DNA of 64,000 bases, from the NCBI GenBank assembly GCA_033026295.1, contig CM065178.1, forward strand, positions 25,993,585 to 26,057,584, in the 5' to 3' direction. Made by a program: the position numbers and the translations under genes. Below, in pieces: positions 23,335-34,509 of this stretch. Origin of the DNA: Channa striata. Its lineage: Eukaryota; Chordata; Actinopteri; Anabantiformes; Channidae. The notes below the pieces were generated by a model that saw nothing but the letters and a program-made list of their open reading frames with translations, searched no databases and was not told the origin of the DNA. Position 1 is the first letter of the stretch, and each line of letters opens with the position of its first letter.

Positions 23335-23428
23335 ACAATAAAAGTGTTTTGTGAAAAACTCTTTCCATTGCCAGTTTTTCCTATTAACACGATCCTCAGA
23401 CAATCTGGACTCTGTTTACCTTCATCAC
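23335..23428 (-). pseudogene. Copy D: start of AIG1-4 domain, truncated just after the P-loop
   Basis: After acceptor TTTCAG at 23429 the minus strand encodes GDEGKQSPDCLRIVLIGKTGNGKS, the same exon start and intact P-loop as in copies B, C and E. Sequence identity ends within two codons of the P-loop serine and an in-frame stop follows about 15 codons on. DTPG, TRGD and the coiled coil are all missing, and no AIG1-2/3 exon lies between this and the AIG1-1 exon. A large 3' deletion has therefore removed most of the gene. Confidence 0.8.
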
Positions 23429-23640
23429 CTGAAACATCACAACAATTGTAGTTACAAGTTACTGGCTTAAAAAATACCTACATGTTAATTTATTCTTCAT
23501 CAGTTTATCTTGCTGTATGATCTTCTGGATTTGGCTTTGTGCAAATGTAAGAATTGGAAAAACCCGTCTCAGTGTTCAGCCTTGATCACAAATATGTATT
23601 CCCCACCTCATAAATAGTGTCCCTGGACTGACCAGTAGCT

Positions 23641-24206
23641 TTAAGGGGATCCACCATTTAAAACAGATGCTGGATCTTGACAATCGTCACAGTTGACATG
23701 ATCTCCACTGTTCTCCTTCACCATTTTATCTACAACTTTCACCAGCTCTTCAAGATCTTTCTTCCAAAACAGCCTGTATTTACAATTATTTATCACACCT
23801 TCCAAAGGTGTCAGTCCCGAACTCTGCGCCACAGGGTTTGATATTAGAACCAGTGAATGATCAAATGATCGATCACCAAAGTTTTCAAGGATTGACTTGA
23901 GCCTCGTAGCATGTTCCTCAGTGAAGTCTTCAGGCTGTAGAACCAGCAGGAACCCGTGAGGTCCAGGAGCAGAGAGGTCTTTAATGTTTTCTACCTGTGC
24001 TGTCAGGTCTTTTAGTGAGATGTCAGGATGCAGCAGATCTGCTGTGTTGACCAGAATTACTTTTTTCCCCATCAACCGTCCTCTGACACTCAGACAGCGG
24101 CCTGGTTCTTCCTCAGTGTCGAACACAGTCTGTCCCAGTAGGAAGTTCCCCACTGAGCTCCTCTCAGACCAGCTGTTTCCCAGCAGAACAAGCCTCAGCT
24201 CAGACA
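23641..24206 (-). CDS. gimap8-like: Copy D exon with AIG1-1 pseudo-GTPase domain
   Basis: The exon follows acceptor TTTCCAG (24207-24213) in phase 1; the joined codon gives MSELRLVLLGNSWSERSSVG. It is open to a stop at 23641 (about 188 codons), the only undamaged AIG1-1 exon in the window. The P-loop reads GNSWSERS: both the second glycine and the catalytic lysine are lost, so GTP binding in the usual way is unlikely. 'GPHGFLLVLQPEDF' is the conserved GIMAP box and 'SLVLISNPV' replaces G4. The paralogous exon ends at a GTAGGT donor; here no good donor is visible before the stop, so the product could end at 23641 as a single-domain protein. The array member is otherwise truncated. Confidence 0.78.
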
Positions 24207-24731
24207 CTGGAAATGAAGTGACTTATATTATGAAGTGGTTCTAATGTTTTCGCCGTCCTATTTAAAAGATACGAGGGTCTGTTCTCACACCCACCATGAT
24301 TCTGCACTGGGCAGCTGTCACACATGCTTAAATTGACATGAGGTTGTGAGTAACAGAGGTTGATAATGTCTGTGCTGCATGATTCCATTAATGTATCTAC
24401 TTAAATCATTTACTCGGCTCTTTGTGATGAAACGACCTAAATGTCAGCAGAGTGATGTTGCTCCAGGTGGACGTGCGGCTTTGACACAGTGATAATCCGT
24501 CGCTTTAGCAATTTCTATTAGAATCTAAAAGGCCTATAGGCATATTTAGAATGACGACAGGGACATTGATTAATGAAAGTCTTAAAAACAGCATGGTGGA
24601 CGCGTCACTAGGCTGATGACACATTTTATTTGTCTGTTTTGTAAAACAAATGATGGCGCCCGGAGTCTTTTTTCACTTAAGCTTGAAAGGATTCGTTTCC
24701 AAAAGCTTTGACTAGGTTTAGTTTCACTTAC

Positions 24732-24782
24732 TGTGAGGTGGCAGAAATTGATAACTGCTGCTACGTGTCCGAGGTTCGTCGC
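24732..24782 (-). CDS. gimap8-like: Copy D linker exon (51 nt)
   Basis: Acceptor TTACAG and donor CACA|GTAAGT, phase 1-1. Encodes GDEPRTRSSSYQFLPPH, sharing the SSS-x3-LPPH pattern with copy E. Confidence 0.78.
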
Positions 24783-25143
24783 CTGTAAGGAAACAGAAAT
24801 ATGCTCAGTCCTTATTTCTTTTTCACGCTACCTCTGTTTTTATGTACTTTCTATGGAAAGTTCCATTCTTTTGTGTTACCAAGTCTGAATAAATGTTGTG
24901 CACATATTAGACTAGTAAGCGTCAGAAAAGCTGAGCTGTTAGTGGCTGGAGTCCAATGAGGAAGGAGTCTCCAGAAATTAATGTTGTTAATGATGGAGGT
25001 AATTTGACATAATCCATATAATTTACTGTTGGGAAGATTATTCATTTAGAAAATTAATGAAGGTTATCATTTAATGTCTGAAGACACGTGTCACATACTG
25101 TCTGTGTTCATACTCAACAATAACAACGTCTGAGTGGATTCAC

Positions 25144-25202
25144 CCAGAGCTTCAGTTGCCATGATGATGTCACTGTGCTGATGATGTCAGAGGCTAATTC
25201 AG
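25144..25202 (-). CDS. gimap8-like: Copy D first coding exon (ATG exon)
   Basis: Acceptor ATCCAG|CTGAATTAGCC; translation starts at 25162 as MATEAL plus one base before donor CTGG|GTGAAT. The noncoding part is close to copy C (CTGAATTAGCCTGAGAC). The donor is weaker than in the other copies (GTGAAT). Confidence 0.75.
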
Positions 25203-25271
25203 CTGGATACAGAATTGCAAAGAATTTCCTTATTGCATGTTTCTGCATTTCTCTCACATCGATGACATAAT

Positions 25272-25472
25272 TTACTCGGCTCAGTTGGTAAGGCAGTCGT
25301 CCATGGACCACAGGGTCAGTGGTTTGATCCCCTTTAACATGCATGCTACATGTCAAAGTGTCCTTGTTCCCAGTGGATCAGTTGAGCGCCCTGCATGGCA
25401 GCCATCACCACTGTGTGTGTGTGTACCAAATTACTCTGTAAATCGATTTGAATAAAAGCGTCTGTGCCATGT
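25272..25472 (+). repeat. tRNA-derived SINE
   Basis: The head has a box-A-like GGCTCAGTTGGTAAGGC and box-B-like GGTTTGATCCC at tRNA spacing. The tail ends GAATAAAAGCGTCTG, a tail also seen at 15460-15480 and common to fish SINEs. It lies in the copy D first intron. Not a functional tRNA: the stems do not fold cleanly. Confidence 0.7.
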
Positions 25473-25586
25473 TAGTGCAGCTCCAAAGCAAAAGTCCAAC
25501 TCATTTATAGGTCGTGTAACTTTTGTCTTCCATGTAAAGTAGGTTCTAACAGTGATTGTGGTGAAGCTGCTCATTGTTCATCAGTT

Positions 25587-26523
25587 CAGTGGCAGAAGGT
25601 AACGTAAAGTACAGGTACAGAAGTTCATTTTTCACATACTTTACTCAAGTCAATTTAATTATGGCTACTTTGACTTTGACTCCACTACATTTCTAATCAA
25701 AGCTGCGTTACATATTACAGTCATATTATTTATATATTTTATAATAAACCACTTTTTCGTTTTTTTTTTATAAATAAGTCACATGATTCACTTCATTAAA
25801 CCTTATTTAAGTCTAATTTAAAGTCTTATTTGACACACTAGCAGTAATTTGACTCTTTGGCGTGTTGTACTGAGTTCGGTCTGTCCACCGACATCTGTGT
25901 TCACTAAATCTGTTTTCATTTTTACACATGAACTACTGTTCATAGTACAATGTGCTTCAAACAGGATCATTGACCGTCGTGTCAAAGTCGATCACACTAT
26001 ATAACCACGAACGTTCCAAACGTTTCTCTCGGTGCCAGAAGCTCAGAAAAGGGGAGATTTAACGGAGAACTATCGAGTTCTTGGTGCTACTGCGCTCAGA
26101 ACTGGGACAGAACCGGTCCCTGCTGATTCACACATTAATATGAATGATTGACTGAAGTGATTAGTCCCTTTATGAAGGAAGCGCTTTGGGGTCACGCACG
26201 GCCGTCCACCTTGTTCACGTGGATGAAATCAGGTCTAAATAAGACAATGATGCGACAAGAGAAACAGACGTTTACTCGGACAGTTTCTCCTGTTTTATTC
26301 TTAGTGTCACTGTGTGACTGTACAACATGAGTGAAACTGAAAAAAGCATCAGATCATAAAACGGCTTCAAAACATCATTTATGTTTGTTACCGTTAATAA
26401 GTTAATTCACCCCCCCAAAAGAAAATTGAAGTACTTTTATTTTTAATACTTTAAGTAAAATAATTATCATGTGCTTTCTTAGTTTTACTCAAGTACAGTT
26501 TTTGAGGACTTCTTCCACCACTG
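25587..26523. mobile_element. Second copy of the hAT-type element, opposite orientation
   Basis: Starts CAGTGGCAGAAGG and ends CTTCTTCCACCACTG. Its reverse complement starts CAGTGGTGGAAGAAGTCC and then CTCAAAAACTGTACTT, matching the left end of the 16.2-kb copy. Internal landmarks (the TTCTTGGTTCTACTGCGCT-like block and the ATTCATATTAA block) also match in inverted order. No transposase ORF. A clear target duplication was not found, so this copy is older or flank-mutated. Confidence 0.75.
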
Positions 26524-26664
26524 CTGAGTTACACCTTTAGTCTGTAGATCAGTGGACACTTTCCCTTATGTTGGTAATAAAATCTGAAAACATTAAAAAT
26601 TAATTCAACTAGAGAATGTAAACAGTTTATGTTTTAAAATACACCTGGTCTTTCTTGTTCACAT

Positions 26665-26805
26665 TCTGTGATGCCACCATGATCCAAAATGCAGCAACTT
26701 GTCTCAGTTTCTCAGCCGATAAAAAGGACACGTCACATCACTGGCTTCCAATAAGTGTCTGCATCAGCTTCAGTGCTCTGACCCTCACCTGAACAGGTGT
26801 TTCTC
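26665..26805 (+). mobile_element. Fragment of an L2-type LINE (C-terminal RT region)
   Basis: The plus strand reads 'NAATCLSFSADKKDTSHHWLPIS' in one frame, matching the 'NAAARVL...R..HITPVL..LHWLP' region downstream of the L2/CR1 reverse-transcriptase core. Only about 45 codons survive. Confidence 0.5.
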
Positions 26806-27012
26806 TATTAAATATGTCATTTTATGACTATAGAGAACCTGTGAGTGAGGTGACAGGAAACATACAGATTGTTGTTGCACCGTGACCAACTGAAGCTTCA
26901 CACCAACTATCCTGTCAAATATTTACATCATCATAATATTCACAAATTTCACATTAAATTTGGATGCAAACACAGGCTACACTGTTAATTTATTACAACT
27001 GAGTTCACTCAC

Positions 27013-27062
27013 CTCCCGGAGTTCTTTCTGTGTCCCGTCACCAAGGCGACTGAAGTGAAAGT
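27013..27062 (-). promoter_or_regulatory. Copy D promoter/noncoding exon 1 with IRF-like box
   Basis: Donor CGGGAG|GTGAGTGAAC ends a noncoding exon at 27013. AAGTGAAAGT lies at 27053-27062 on the plus strand, the same decamer found upstream of copies B and C. The box is only 40 bp from the donor here, against about 160 bp in the others, so intervening sequence may be deleted. Confidence 0.5.
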
Positions 27063-27258
27063 AAAGTTGGGTCAGTCAGATATCCGGGATGGACGTGGGC
27101 AGGACCAGGACGCTGGTTCAAGGTTTTCTTCAGTCATTCTCAGTAAATTCAGCTTTTGTAAGTGACAGACTTGTGACATAATTTTGAATTAAAACATCCA
27201 TAAAATGATGATCAGTGATTATCTTTTCTTTAGGAGACTCTGCTACTGAAAAGTAACT

Positions 27259-28212
27259 AAAGACATTTGGATAAACAGATGTGGTGTTGATTAGTTGTGA
27301 TTCTGTTCTGTTGATTTATTCATCAGGTATTTTGCACTAGTGGTGAAAACAGGGACGTAAAACTAGTGGTTTACTCCTGTCTGGGCAAAACTGTGATCAT
27401 TTCGAATTTATTAAGCAGATTTTATTTTCCATGCACAGACGAAACCCAAACAGTTTGTGTAAAACACTGTGGTAAAGCAAAATCAGCAGTTTGGGCTTTC
27501 GGGGAAGAAATAACAGATGTCAGCTGACAGGAAGCAAACAACCATCCATGCTCCAAAAACAGTGTAAATAGGATTTAAATATTACAGAACAAAATAAAAT
27601 TGGATAAAATAGCATTTTTATTCTCCAGTCTAATCACATACTAGTACAAAACCAGGTGTCTGCGTGAATCTGGATGTTTTATCTTTTTCACTGAACTAAT
27701 CTGAAAGATTCGCTTCAAAGACGGTGAAACAGTAAACAAGTGCTTCTGCTGATAGAACGAGAGCCCTGAACGAAGCCTGGAGGTCTCCAGGCGCTTTCAT
27801 ACGTTTTATTTTGCACTTAGAAATCCTCGGTGAGGTAAATTAATTTATGCTGGTTGAGTATTTTAAATACTGCGATAAACAGATTCAGTTTGAACAAGGT
27901 GATTTGGACGATCAGTTTCACCTACGTCAGCTGACGTCGTTATTATTTCCCCCAACAGCCCAAACTGCTGATCATGTTCCACCGCGGCGAGTTTCACAAA
28001 CCTTTTCGTTTTTCTTTGTGCCACTAACATGAAATCTGCCGTATAAACTGAAAGTAATCGCAGCTTTTCCCAGACAGCAGCCAACTGCTCTTCTTTTTTA
28101 AAACCACTAGTTTTGCTTCCTGCTATTTACCGCTACTGCAAAATATCAGATGAATAAATCAACCGAGCCCAACTGGTTAACACTGCATCTGTTCATACAA
28201 ATGTCTTCGAAC
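27259..28212. repeat. Second fold-back (inverted-repeat) element
   Basis: The left arm (27259-27560) pairs with the right arm (27925-28212): AAGACATTTGGATAAACAGATG on the left is matched by the complement of CATCTGTTCATACAAATGTCTT on the right. GATTTATTCATCAGG and AAAACTAGTGGTTT recur inverted, as does CAGCAGTTTGGGCT. Arms are about 290 bp around a 360-bp spacer with no ORF of note. The sequence is unrelated to the 12.3-kb fold-back. Confidence 0.65.
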
Positions 28213-28526
28213 AAAACTTACATTTAAATGTTCAATGGCCAAATGAACCGAACCTGCCTCTGTAAACTTAATCTACTATGACAATGTCTTTTCTAAAGCT
28301 CAGACACTAGTGTATAAACACAGAATTGGGGAGGAGGACAAACTGCTGCAGCCAATACTTCAGGTTTGCCCCCCCAAACCAAGCGGTACAAAAGGCATGA
28401 TCCACACAAAAATAACAGTTCTGAAAGCATCAAGTCAGCTATTTGTCCTTGTGAGGTCCCTGTTCTTATTAGGACCTGAACCTGAGAGACAGAGACAAGC
28501 CAAAACAAATGTCTTCATGCATGTAA

Positions 28527-29285
28527 TATCACGACTACTATTAGTATTTTTAGAGGACCCAGAAAAGAGACTGGAGGACGCAGAAATTGAAGCACAGAAC
28601 CAAGTTTATTGAGCGTTGTGGTGGTGGTGGTTGACTGCTGCTGGCCAGGACCGAAGGAAACGACAGAGGGATAAGCAGTAGCCTAGGGGATAAACAGAGG
28701 ATGAGAGAAGGCAGAGAAATGACGAATTTGAGGCAACTTGTTTTTGGGCTTACGGTATAGATGGTTTGGAGAAGGCGGTCTCGAGAGGAATCGGCCAGGA
28801 GCAGGTAAGGTTGTCGACAGGAAGAAAATAATCCAAAGTAACAAATTAGGAGAAACAAAGTATCAACTGAAAACGGCTAGCCGAAAAAGGACAAGCGAAA
28901 AACCTTTGTGTTGCAGACTTGGAAAAACAATAACCAGAGGAAACCTCGCAAACTCGACCGGGCATAACAAAACCCAAAAAGTAGAAAACCCGGGAGCCAA
29001 AAACTCAAAACCAAAAATCCACAAAAATAACAAAATCTTCTTACTCAAAAAACACAAGACGACGAGGAGTCAGGCAACAGGGAAGCTCACAACAAGAGCG
29101 TGTGTCTGAGAATGAATCAAGTTGATCCGGCGACGAGAAACAGGTGAGAGGGGCTTAAGATAGGGAGGCAACAGGTGACCAGAGTTAGGTGATTAGGAGC
29201 ACGGGGAGGAGCAGTGTGAGATAGAAAACGCGGAGAAACAAACTAAGGTAACCAGGGCAACAGTGATCGGAGTGGACTCATGACA
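28527..29285 (-). mobile_element. Solo LTR (minus orientation) with 5-bp target duplication
   Basis: The minus strand begins TGTCATGAGTCC and ends AGTCGTGATA (expected CA, one change). Flanks carry the direct repeat TGTAA at 28522-28526 and 29286-29290. An AATAAA signal lies on the minus strand near 28612. The body resembles the 1.2-kb LTR at its ends (GGGTCCTCTAAAAATAC versus GGGTCTTTAAAAAATCC). Confidence 0.75.
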
Positions 29286-29829
29286 TGTAAGGCCTTAGAG
29301 CTGCAACAAGCTCGGGTCACATGCAGCTCGAGTGTAACAGTGAAGAAGCTTGAACATCCCGGACGTCTTTAAAGGCTTTGGTTTTCTGAATTGACAGAGT
29401 TTCGTGCCTCTGTCCAGTTCAGTCCTCATACGTCACACACACGTTTTATTCACAGAGGAAAGAGGAAAAAAGTAAAAGTGTCAAGGAACAAAAATGCAAT
29501 TTATTAATTAATTAATTTCAATAACTTAGCAAAGATTTTGAGCCAACTGAAAATGTGTAAACTTTTCAATAATCAATGTACCGTAACTGTATCTGCCTGA
29601 ACCAAAACGGTTCACAAATCAAACTAAACTAGTTATGCTAATTTTAACCCTTACATTTAATGAAACAGACCAACATATTTAAAATAATCTCACTGCAGCA
29701 TGACCGCATTTTTTAAAAATTGGTTTGAGCGGAATCATTTTTCTGTCTTCTTGGTTCACAAAGCGCTTTACAGGTGCCTCTCGTTCACCCACCGGTGGCA
29801 CTTTGTGTCTAGCGTTTTAACACTTTAAC

Positions 29830-29900
29830 ATATGGTCAGGGCTGCTGTCTCACAGCTAAAAGGTCACTGGTTTGAGTCCATCTGCTGCCAGTAACCTTTC
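29830..29900 (+). repeat. Possible SINE head fragment
   Basis: GGCTGCTGTCTCACAGC followed by CACTGGTTTGAGTCCAT resembles the box-A/box-B region of fish tRNA-derived SINEs. Short, with no tail recognised. Confidence 0.35.
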
Positions 29901-29954
29901 TGTGTGAACTTTGAAGGAAACCCTGTGAAACATGGGGAGACTCTGCAGTCATCT

Positions 29955-30900
29955 GTGGAACTGGATGTTATGTTTTCTAAATATTGAACCATGGGGGAGT
30001 AGGTACATAATGAGAGAATTAATTCTGATAATCTGGGTTAGGTTTTGGGGGGCGGTAGACTGTGGCTGCAACAGGGTCTGCGATTTGAAGAACTGTGGAT
30101 TCAAATGAGCTGAATGTGGGAAGAGACACAGAGGATATCTTCTATGTTGATTTGTGAAGAACAGCAAGGCCTCCGCCCGGCATACCGTCGAGTGATTGAC
30201 AGCTGTAAACAAGGGTGGACTGATTAAGTTCGGCAAAGTCATTGGTCCGCTGTCTTGTCTCAGTCAAATCAAGTCCATAATCCCTGATAAGTTCACAGAT
30301 GAGATGGCCCTTGTTGTTAAGCAAGCAGATGTTGAGCAGCGCAAAGGAGACAACACCAGTGGAGCAAACTGTGTTAGCGCTAGCTGACCTAGATAGGTTA
30401 GCTAGTTCGTTGTGGTCAGCTGCACGTCTGTCCTGCTTCGCAGTGGATGCCTGTACGGTGACCACAAGGATGGTATGGGGTTTGTGCTGTCAGTAGTGAA
30501 GCTTCGCCTTGTGCCTCTATGGATGTAGTTACGTCGAGGAGGAAGATGAGAGATGCCGAGCTGAGGCCAGGATGCCGGTGGAGAAGTTGCGTGTTGTCGT
30601 AGTTGTAGAAGTTTGGCTGCGGAGTACTGCAACAATATTGTTGCGGGATACGGCAGGACAGGACGGTAATCCACTGTAGTAGTGCCCGTAAGAACCAGTT
30701 TTCCATGTCCTTTGGACTGAAGTAGACTCAGTGGAGGGAGCAGCGGCAGCAACTGCTCCAGCGTCTGTCCCAACACATATGACCAGGACACGGGGAAAAA
30801 CTAAACCGAAGCTTAAAGATGCAGCTGAAACGAACAACCACCAGAAAACAAAGTGAATCTTTATCAGCGTCGTCTGTGTGACAAACAAACCGTCTTATAA
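29955..30900 (-). mobile_element. L2/CR1-type LINE, 5' half (endonuclease start)
   Basis: Minus-strand ORF 30465-30142 reads, after a nonspecific start, 'LLNICLLNNKGHLICELIRD' and later 'PGGGLAVLHKSTYRR'. These are the opening blocks of the apurinic-like endonuclease of L2/CR1 LINEs ('NIRSL.NK...', 'GRGGG.A'). The following ORF continues into 29949. The metal-binding core after this point and the whole RT are absent, so the copy is truncated at its 3' side. Upstream 30.47-30.90 kb holds its presumed ORF1/5' region. Confidence 0.6.
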
Positions 30901-30956
30901 AATGCTGCAGGAAAACGTCGCTGCTGTGGATTGTGTCTCTTGGGAATCTTTTAAAT

Positions 30957-32313
30957 CTATGACTTTGTTTTCTGAGCTGCAAATTCCTTGGTGTGTTTTA
31001 CTTTGAAAGCATTGAATTCTTCAGCTTTCACTCTGGCCTCCTCCTCATATGTCTTTTTCAGATTTTTAATTTTTTCCTTACACTTACCTCTAACTCTTCT
31101 CTCTCTTTTTCCTTCTGTTCTCTCCTGATACGATCGTATTCTTTTCTTTTCTTTTCGTAACTGTCTTTCTTCTTTTCGTATTCGTCCTGGAGCCTTTTCA
31201 GTTTTCTTTTCTCCTTCTCTCGTCTCTCTTCATCTTCTTGATCTCGTGTTTCCCACCACTCTTTTTGTTTCTTCTCCCAGGTCTCTCGTTCTTTTCTCAT
31301 ATCTTCTCTACTCTCAACCAGCTTTTTATCAATTGTTTCCTTTTCCTCTGATTCGGATTTTATCTTTTCCTCTAAAGCTGCAAGTTTATTTTCCCACTCC
31401 TGACGTTGATGTTCTTCCTGCTTTTTCCTGACTTTATCTTCTTCTTCTCTCTCTTCTTGTTCTCTCTCTCTCTGTTTTCGCTCCTTCTTTATATTTTCCT
31501 CCTTTTCCTGAAGTTGTTTGTCTCGCTGTTTTCTCTCCTCTTCAATTTCTTTTGTCTGTTCTTCCATTCTTCTTCTCATTGCTTGTATTTGTTCATCGTG
31601 TTTTCTTTCAATCTCCTCTCTCTCTCTCCTCATCTCTTCCTCCTTCTCCTTCAGGATTCTCTCCACTTGTTTCTTTATTGCCTCCTCAGCTTCTTGTAGC
31701 ATCTCATTGGTGCAATAGTTGCCTCCATTTTCTTCCACCATGGTGTCGATCTTTGTCATCAGCTCAGTGACTTGTGTGCGATTATCTTGATCGTAGTTAT
31801 TAAACACATGGTATCTGTCTCCACAGTCAGAGATCAGCTTCTTAAAGGAATCATCACTGTCCTCTTTGATGTAATGCTCAATTGATCGCTCCTCATGTTT
31901 CAGTGAATCTCCTCTTTTGAAAAGAATGATGGTGAATTTTTCTGAATTCTTGCCAAAACCTTTAATAATTTTTAACGTCTCCTTCTCCTCTTGTGTGAGT
32001 CGACCAATCTGTAACACCAACAGGAAGACGTGTGGTTCTGGAGCCAGAAGACTGATGCATTTCAGCAGCTCTTCTTGAACCAGTTCATTGGACAAAGTTG
32101 TATCAAACAGACCAGGAGTATCAACCACAACAACAGGACGACCGTCCATTTCACTCTTTGCTTTCTGACAACTCTTGGTGACTGATGTTTGACTAGATTT
32201 GGCTTTAAACTGTTTTCTTCCTAGGATGGTGTTTCCTGACGAACTCTTTCCACTGCCAGTTTTTCCTATCAACACGATCCTCAGACCCTCTGGACCCTGA
32301 TTATCTTCACCAC
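30957..32313 (-). CDS. gimap8-like: Copy C last exon: canonical AIG1 GTPase domain plus coiled coil, disrupted near the 3' end
   Basis: Starts after acceptor TTTCAG (32314) in phase 1, giving GGEDNQGPEGLRIVLIGKTG and an intact P-loop GKTGSGKSS. G3 is DTPGLFD, the conserved box 'PHVFLLVLQIGRL', the G4 region 'ILFKRGDS', then 'RYHVFNNYDQD'. A coiled coil of about 230 residues follows. After 'KEREELE' an 8-base segment GTAAGTGT throws the frame and a stop follows at 31058. In the other frame the paralogous coiled-coil end ('KNLKKTYEEEARVKAEEFNAF...') continues to a stop at 30957. The extra bases also form a perfect donor, GAG|GTAAGT. So the exon is either frameshifted or has gained a splice site. 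Fold and role are as for copy E; membrane-associated GTP-dependent assembly is known for the family. Confidence 0.88.
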
Positions 32314-32710
32314 CTGAAACATAAAGACAAAGACAGTTGTTGCTGTAGAACATACTAATGTAGTAATTCCAAGTGTCATATGTCTGTGTCGTATGTCTGT
32401 GGTGCCCTACTGGTGGCGTCTTTTACTCGGGAGAGAGCGTTAAAAAAATCTAACCCACAGTTCTCTACTACTATTTGTGGATGTGTTTCTGAATTATCTG
32501 ACAATACTTTGTATCATACTGCAGCAGATACATAATTATAGAAGATTATAAGACATCGAAGATCCACTGGACAATCCACTGGTTTCTGGACAAGTAGTGG
32601 TGAAGGTTACTGGAGGGTTTTCAAAGGATTTTTCCATCCCAAGGACCATAACAAAATATATTATTAAGAAGCATAAGCCATTTGGTACTGCAGCCACTCT
32701 GCCCTGGTCA

Positions 32711-32746
32711 TATCTATCTATCTATCTATCTATCTATCTCTCTCTC

Positions 32747-32796
<50 letters not shown>
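32711..32796. repeat. Compound microsatellite (TATC)n-(TC)n-(TA)n
   Basis: Three contiguous simple tracts, TATC repeats, then TC repeats with one CCC interruption, then TA repeats. Located in the last intron of copy C. Confidence 0.95.
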
Positions 32797-33316
32797 AGGG
32801 CAGAGCGTTTACCATTTCTGACAGACTCAAGGCTGTAATGAAAGCGTAAAGTTATCCCAGTTGTAACCTGCATTGAGTAAATAAAATCTTCATCTTATTA
32901 ATTGTACTTTTACCGCGGCAGCACTTTGATTGTTTTTATTTTTTTTATGATCATCCTAATATCCAATCTGTGTCTACACTGTTTGGATAGTACGTGCAGA
33001 GAGTCGGCAAACTTCAGCTTTACAAGATACTGCAGCATCTCTGATTTGTTTTTGTTTTACCATGTTTGAATTTTTTCTTTGCCACCAGTTGCAACTTCCA
33101 TTCATTTGTCTCTAATTGGTAAAGTGCCCCCAAAAGGAAAGTTAGTGCCGCTTCAGTGAGAATTACTGAACAGACGTTGTTACACCCTGGATCAGTTATA
33201 TAATTAGGGAAACTTGGTGGCAACCCGTTTCTCAAACAGAACAATAATGAAATTGTCAAATTTTGTCCCGCCCATAATACCCACTGCAACTACTGAAGGA
33301 AAAATTAACTACTTAC

Positions 33317-34509
33317 AAGTGATTGTGATTTTCTTTTTCAGACATTCCAGTTCAGCCTGTTGCTGTATGATCTTCTCTATTTGGACATGTGCAAACGTTT
33401 CTGTTGTAAAGCGGCATGGTTTACTCTCACATGGTGTCATGTTCTTAACAACCCCAACAACCCCAACACCTGAGAGACCTCTTGGTTGTCCTTGATGTTG
33501 AGAACAACAGATCTTCCTCCACAGCTCTGACACAGCTCCTGGATCTCCTTGTTTCCATGTAGAAAGTTAACAGCTGCTGCAGCTGTAGAATCTGAGTCCA
33601 CAGTGAACAGGATCATGGTGAAGTCTTTGACTCGAGAGCTGAACGTGTTCTGGATGGTCTCTAACTCTCCCTTGTCTTCATCAGTGAGGGGACCCACAGG
33701 TAGGACCAGGATGAAGGCATGGACCCCCTCAGGATCACAGAGGGACACACACCAGAATGATTCCTCCATCACTGTCTCCTGAGGTTTTCCATACAAGGCA
33801 GGCAGCTCCACCAGGGAAACCCAACGTCCACACACCTCTCCCTGATTTATAACACACTCGGATGAGTTGGAGGCTGAACGAAGCTCTGTCAGACCTAAAA
33901 TGGACTTGGCTGCTGACGTCTTCACTGATCCTCTCCACCCACACAGAACCAGGTTTAAAGTTGGTTTCACATTTCTCCTTGTCTCCTCAGTGAAGGTGAG
34001 GAAGGTTCTTTTGTTTCCATAAACAATGTTCTCAATCTTCTCCATTAACTGATCATGTTGACTCTCAGACAAGTTGTAGTTTCTTCCTCCACATTTTTTA
34101 ATCACCTGATCCACAGTGGAATCTGTTCCCTTCTTCTTGTCTGTTATTATGATCATTGAGTATTTAAAGGCATCTTGACCAAAGAAACTCAGGATAAACT
34201 GCAGTTTTTCTTTGTCCTCTCTATGAAACTCAGATGGTTTGACTAACAGCAGCAGGACGTTTGGTCCTGGTGGACAAAGATTCATGGATCTTTCCACCTC
34301 TTTTCTCAGGGTCTCCTCAGACAGACTGAACATGTCTGGTGTTTTTACCACTGTTACAGGTTTTTCCCTCCACCTTCCATGGGAAGACACACAGTGTTTG
34401 ACTGATTTTGTCACTGATGAATGAAAAACTTGATCTCCAATGATGAAGTTACCAAGTTTTGTTTTTTTATCTTCACTTTTCCCCAACAGAACAATCCTGA
34501 GTGAAGAGA
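33317..34509 (-). CDS. gimap8-like: Copy C exon with AIG1-2 and AIG1-3 pseudo-GTPase domains, frameshifted near its end
   Basis: Acceptor TTGCAG (34510) and donor CACTT|GTAAGT (33316). AIG1-2 begins SSLRIVLLGKSEDKKTKLGN with P-loop GKSEDKKT and 'KTPDMF' for G3. AIG1-3 begins 'LNLVLCGWRGSVKTSAAKS' with 'VELPALYG' for G3. Both keep the lysine and threonine of the P-loop but lack the glycine before the lysine. The frame is lost at about 33450 in a GTTGGGGTT-type tandem repeat, so the ORF stops at 33437. The paralogous tail ('FTTETFAHVQIEKIIQQQAELECL') is in another frame up to the donor. A slippage indel in the repeat, or an assembly error in it, explains this. Confidence 0.88.

Noticed and set aside
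25272..25345. tRNA gene suggested by box A/B-like sequence (also at 42.4, 55.1 and 59.3 kb)
   Set aside because: Sequence continues into SINE bodies and tails and the cloverleaf stems do not pair; these are SINE heads, not tRNA genes.
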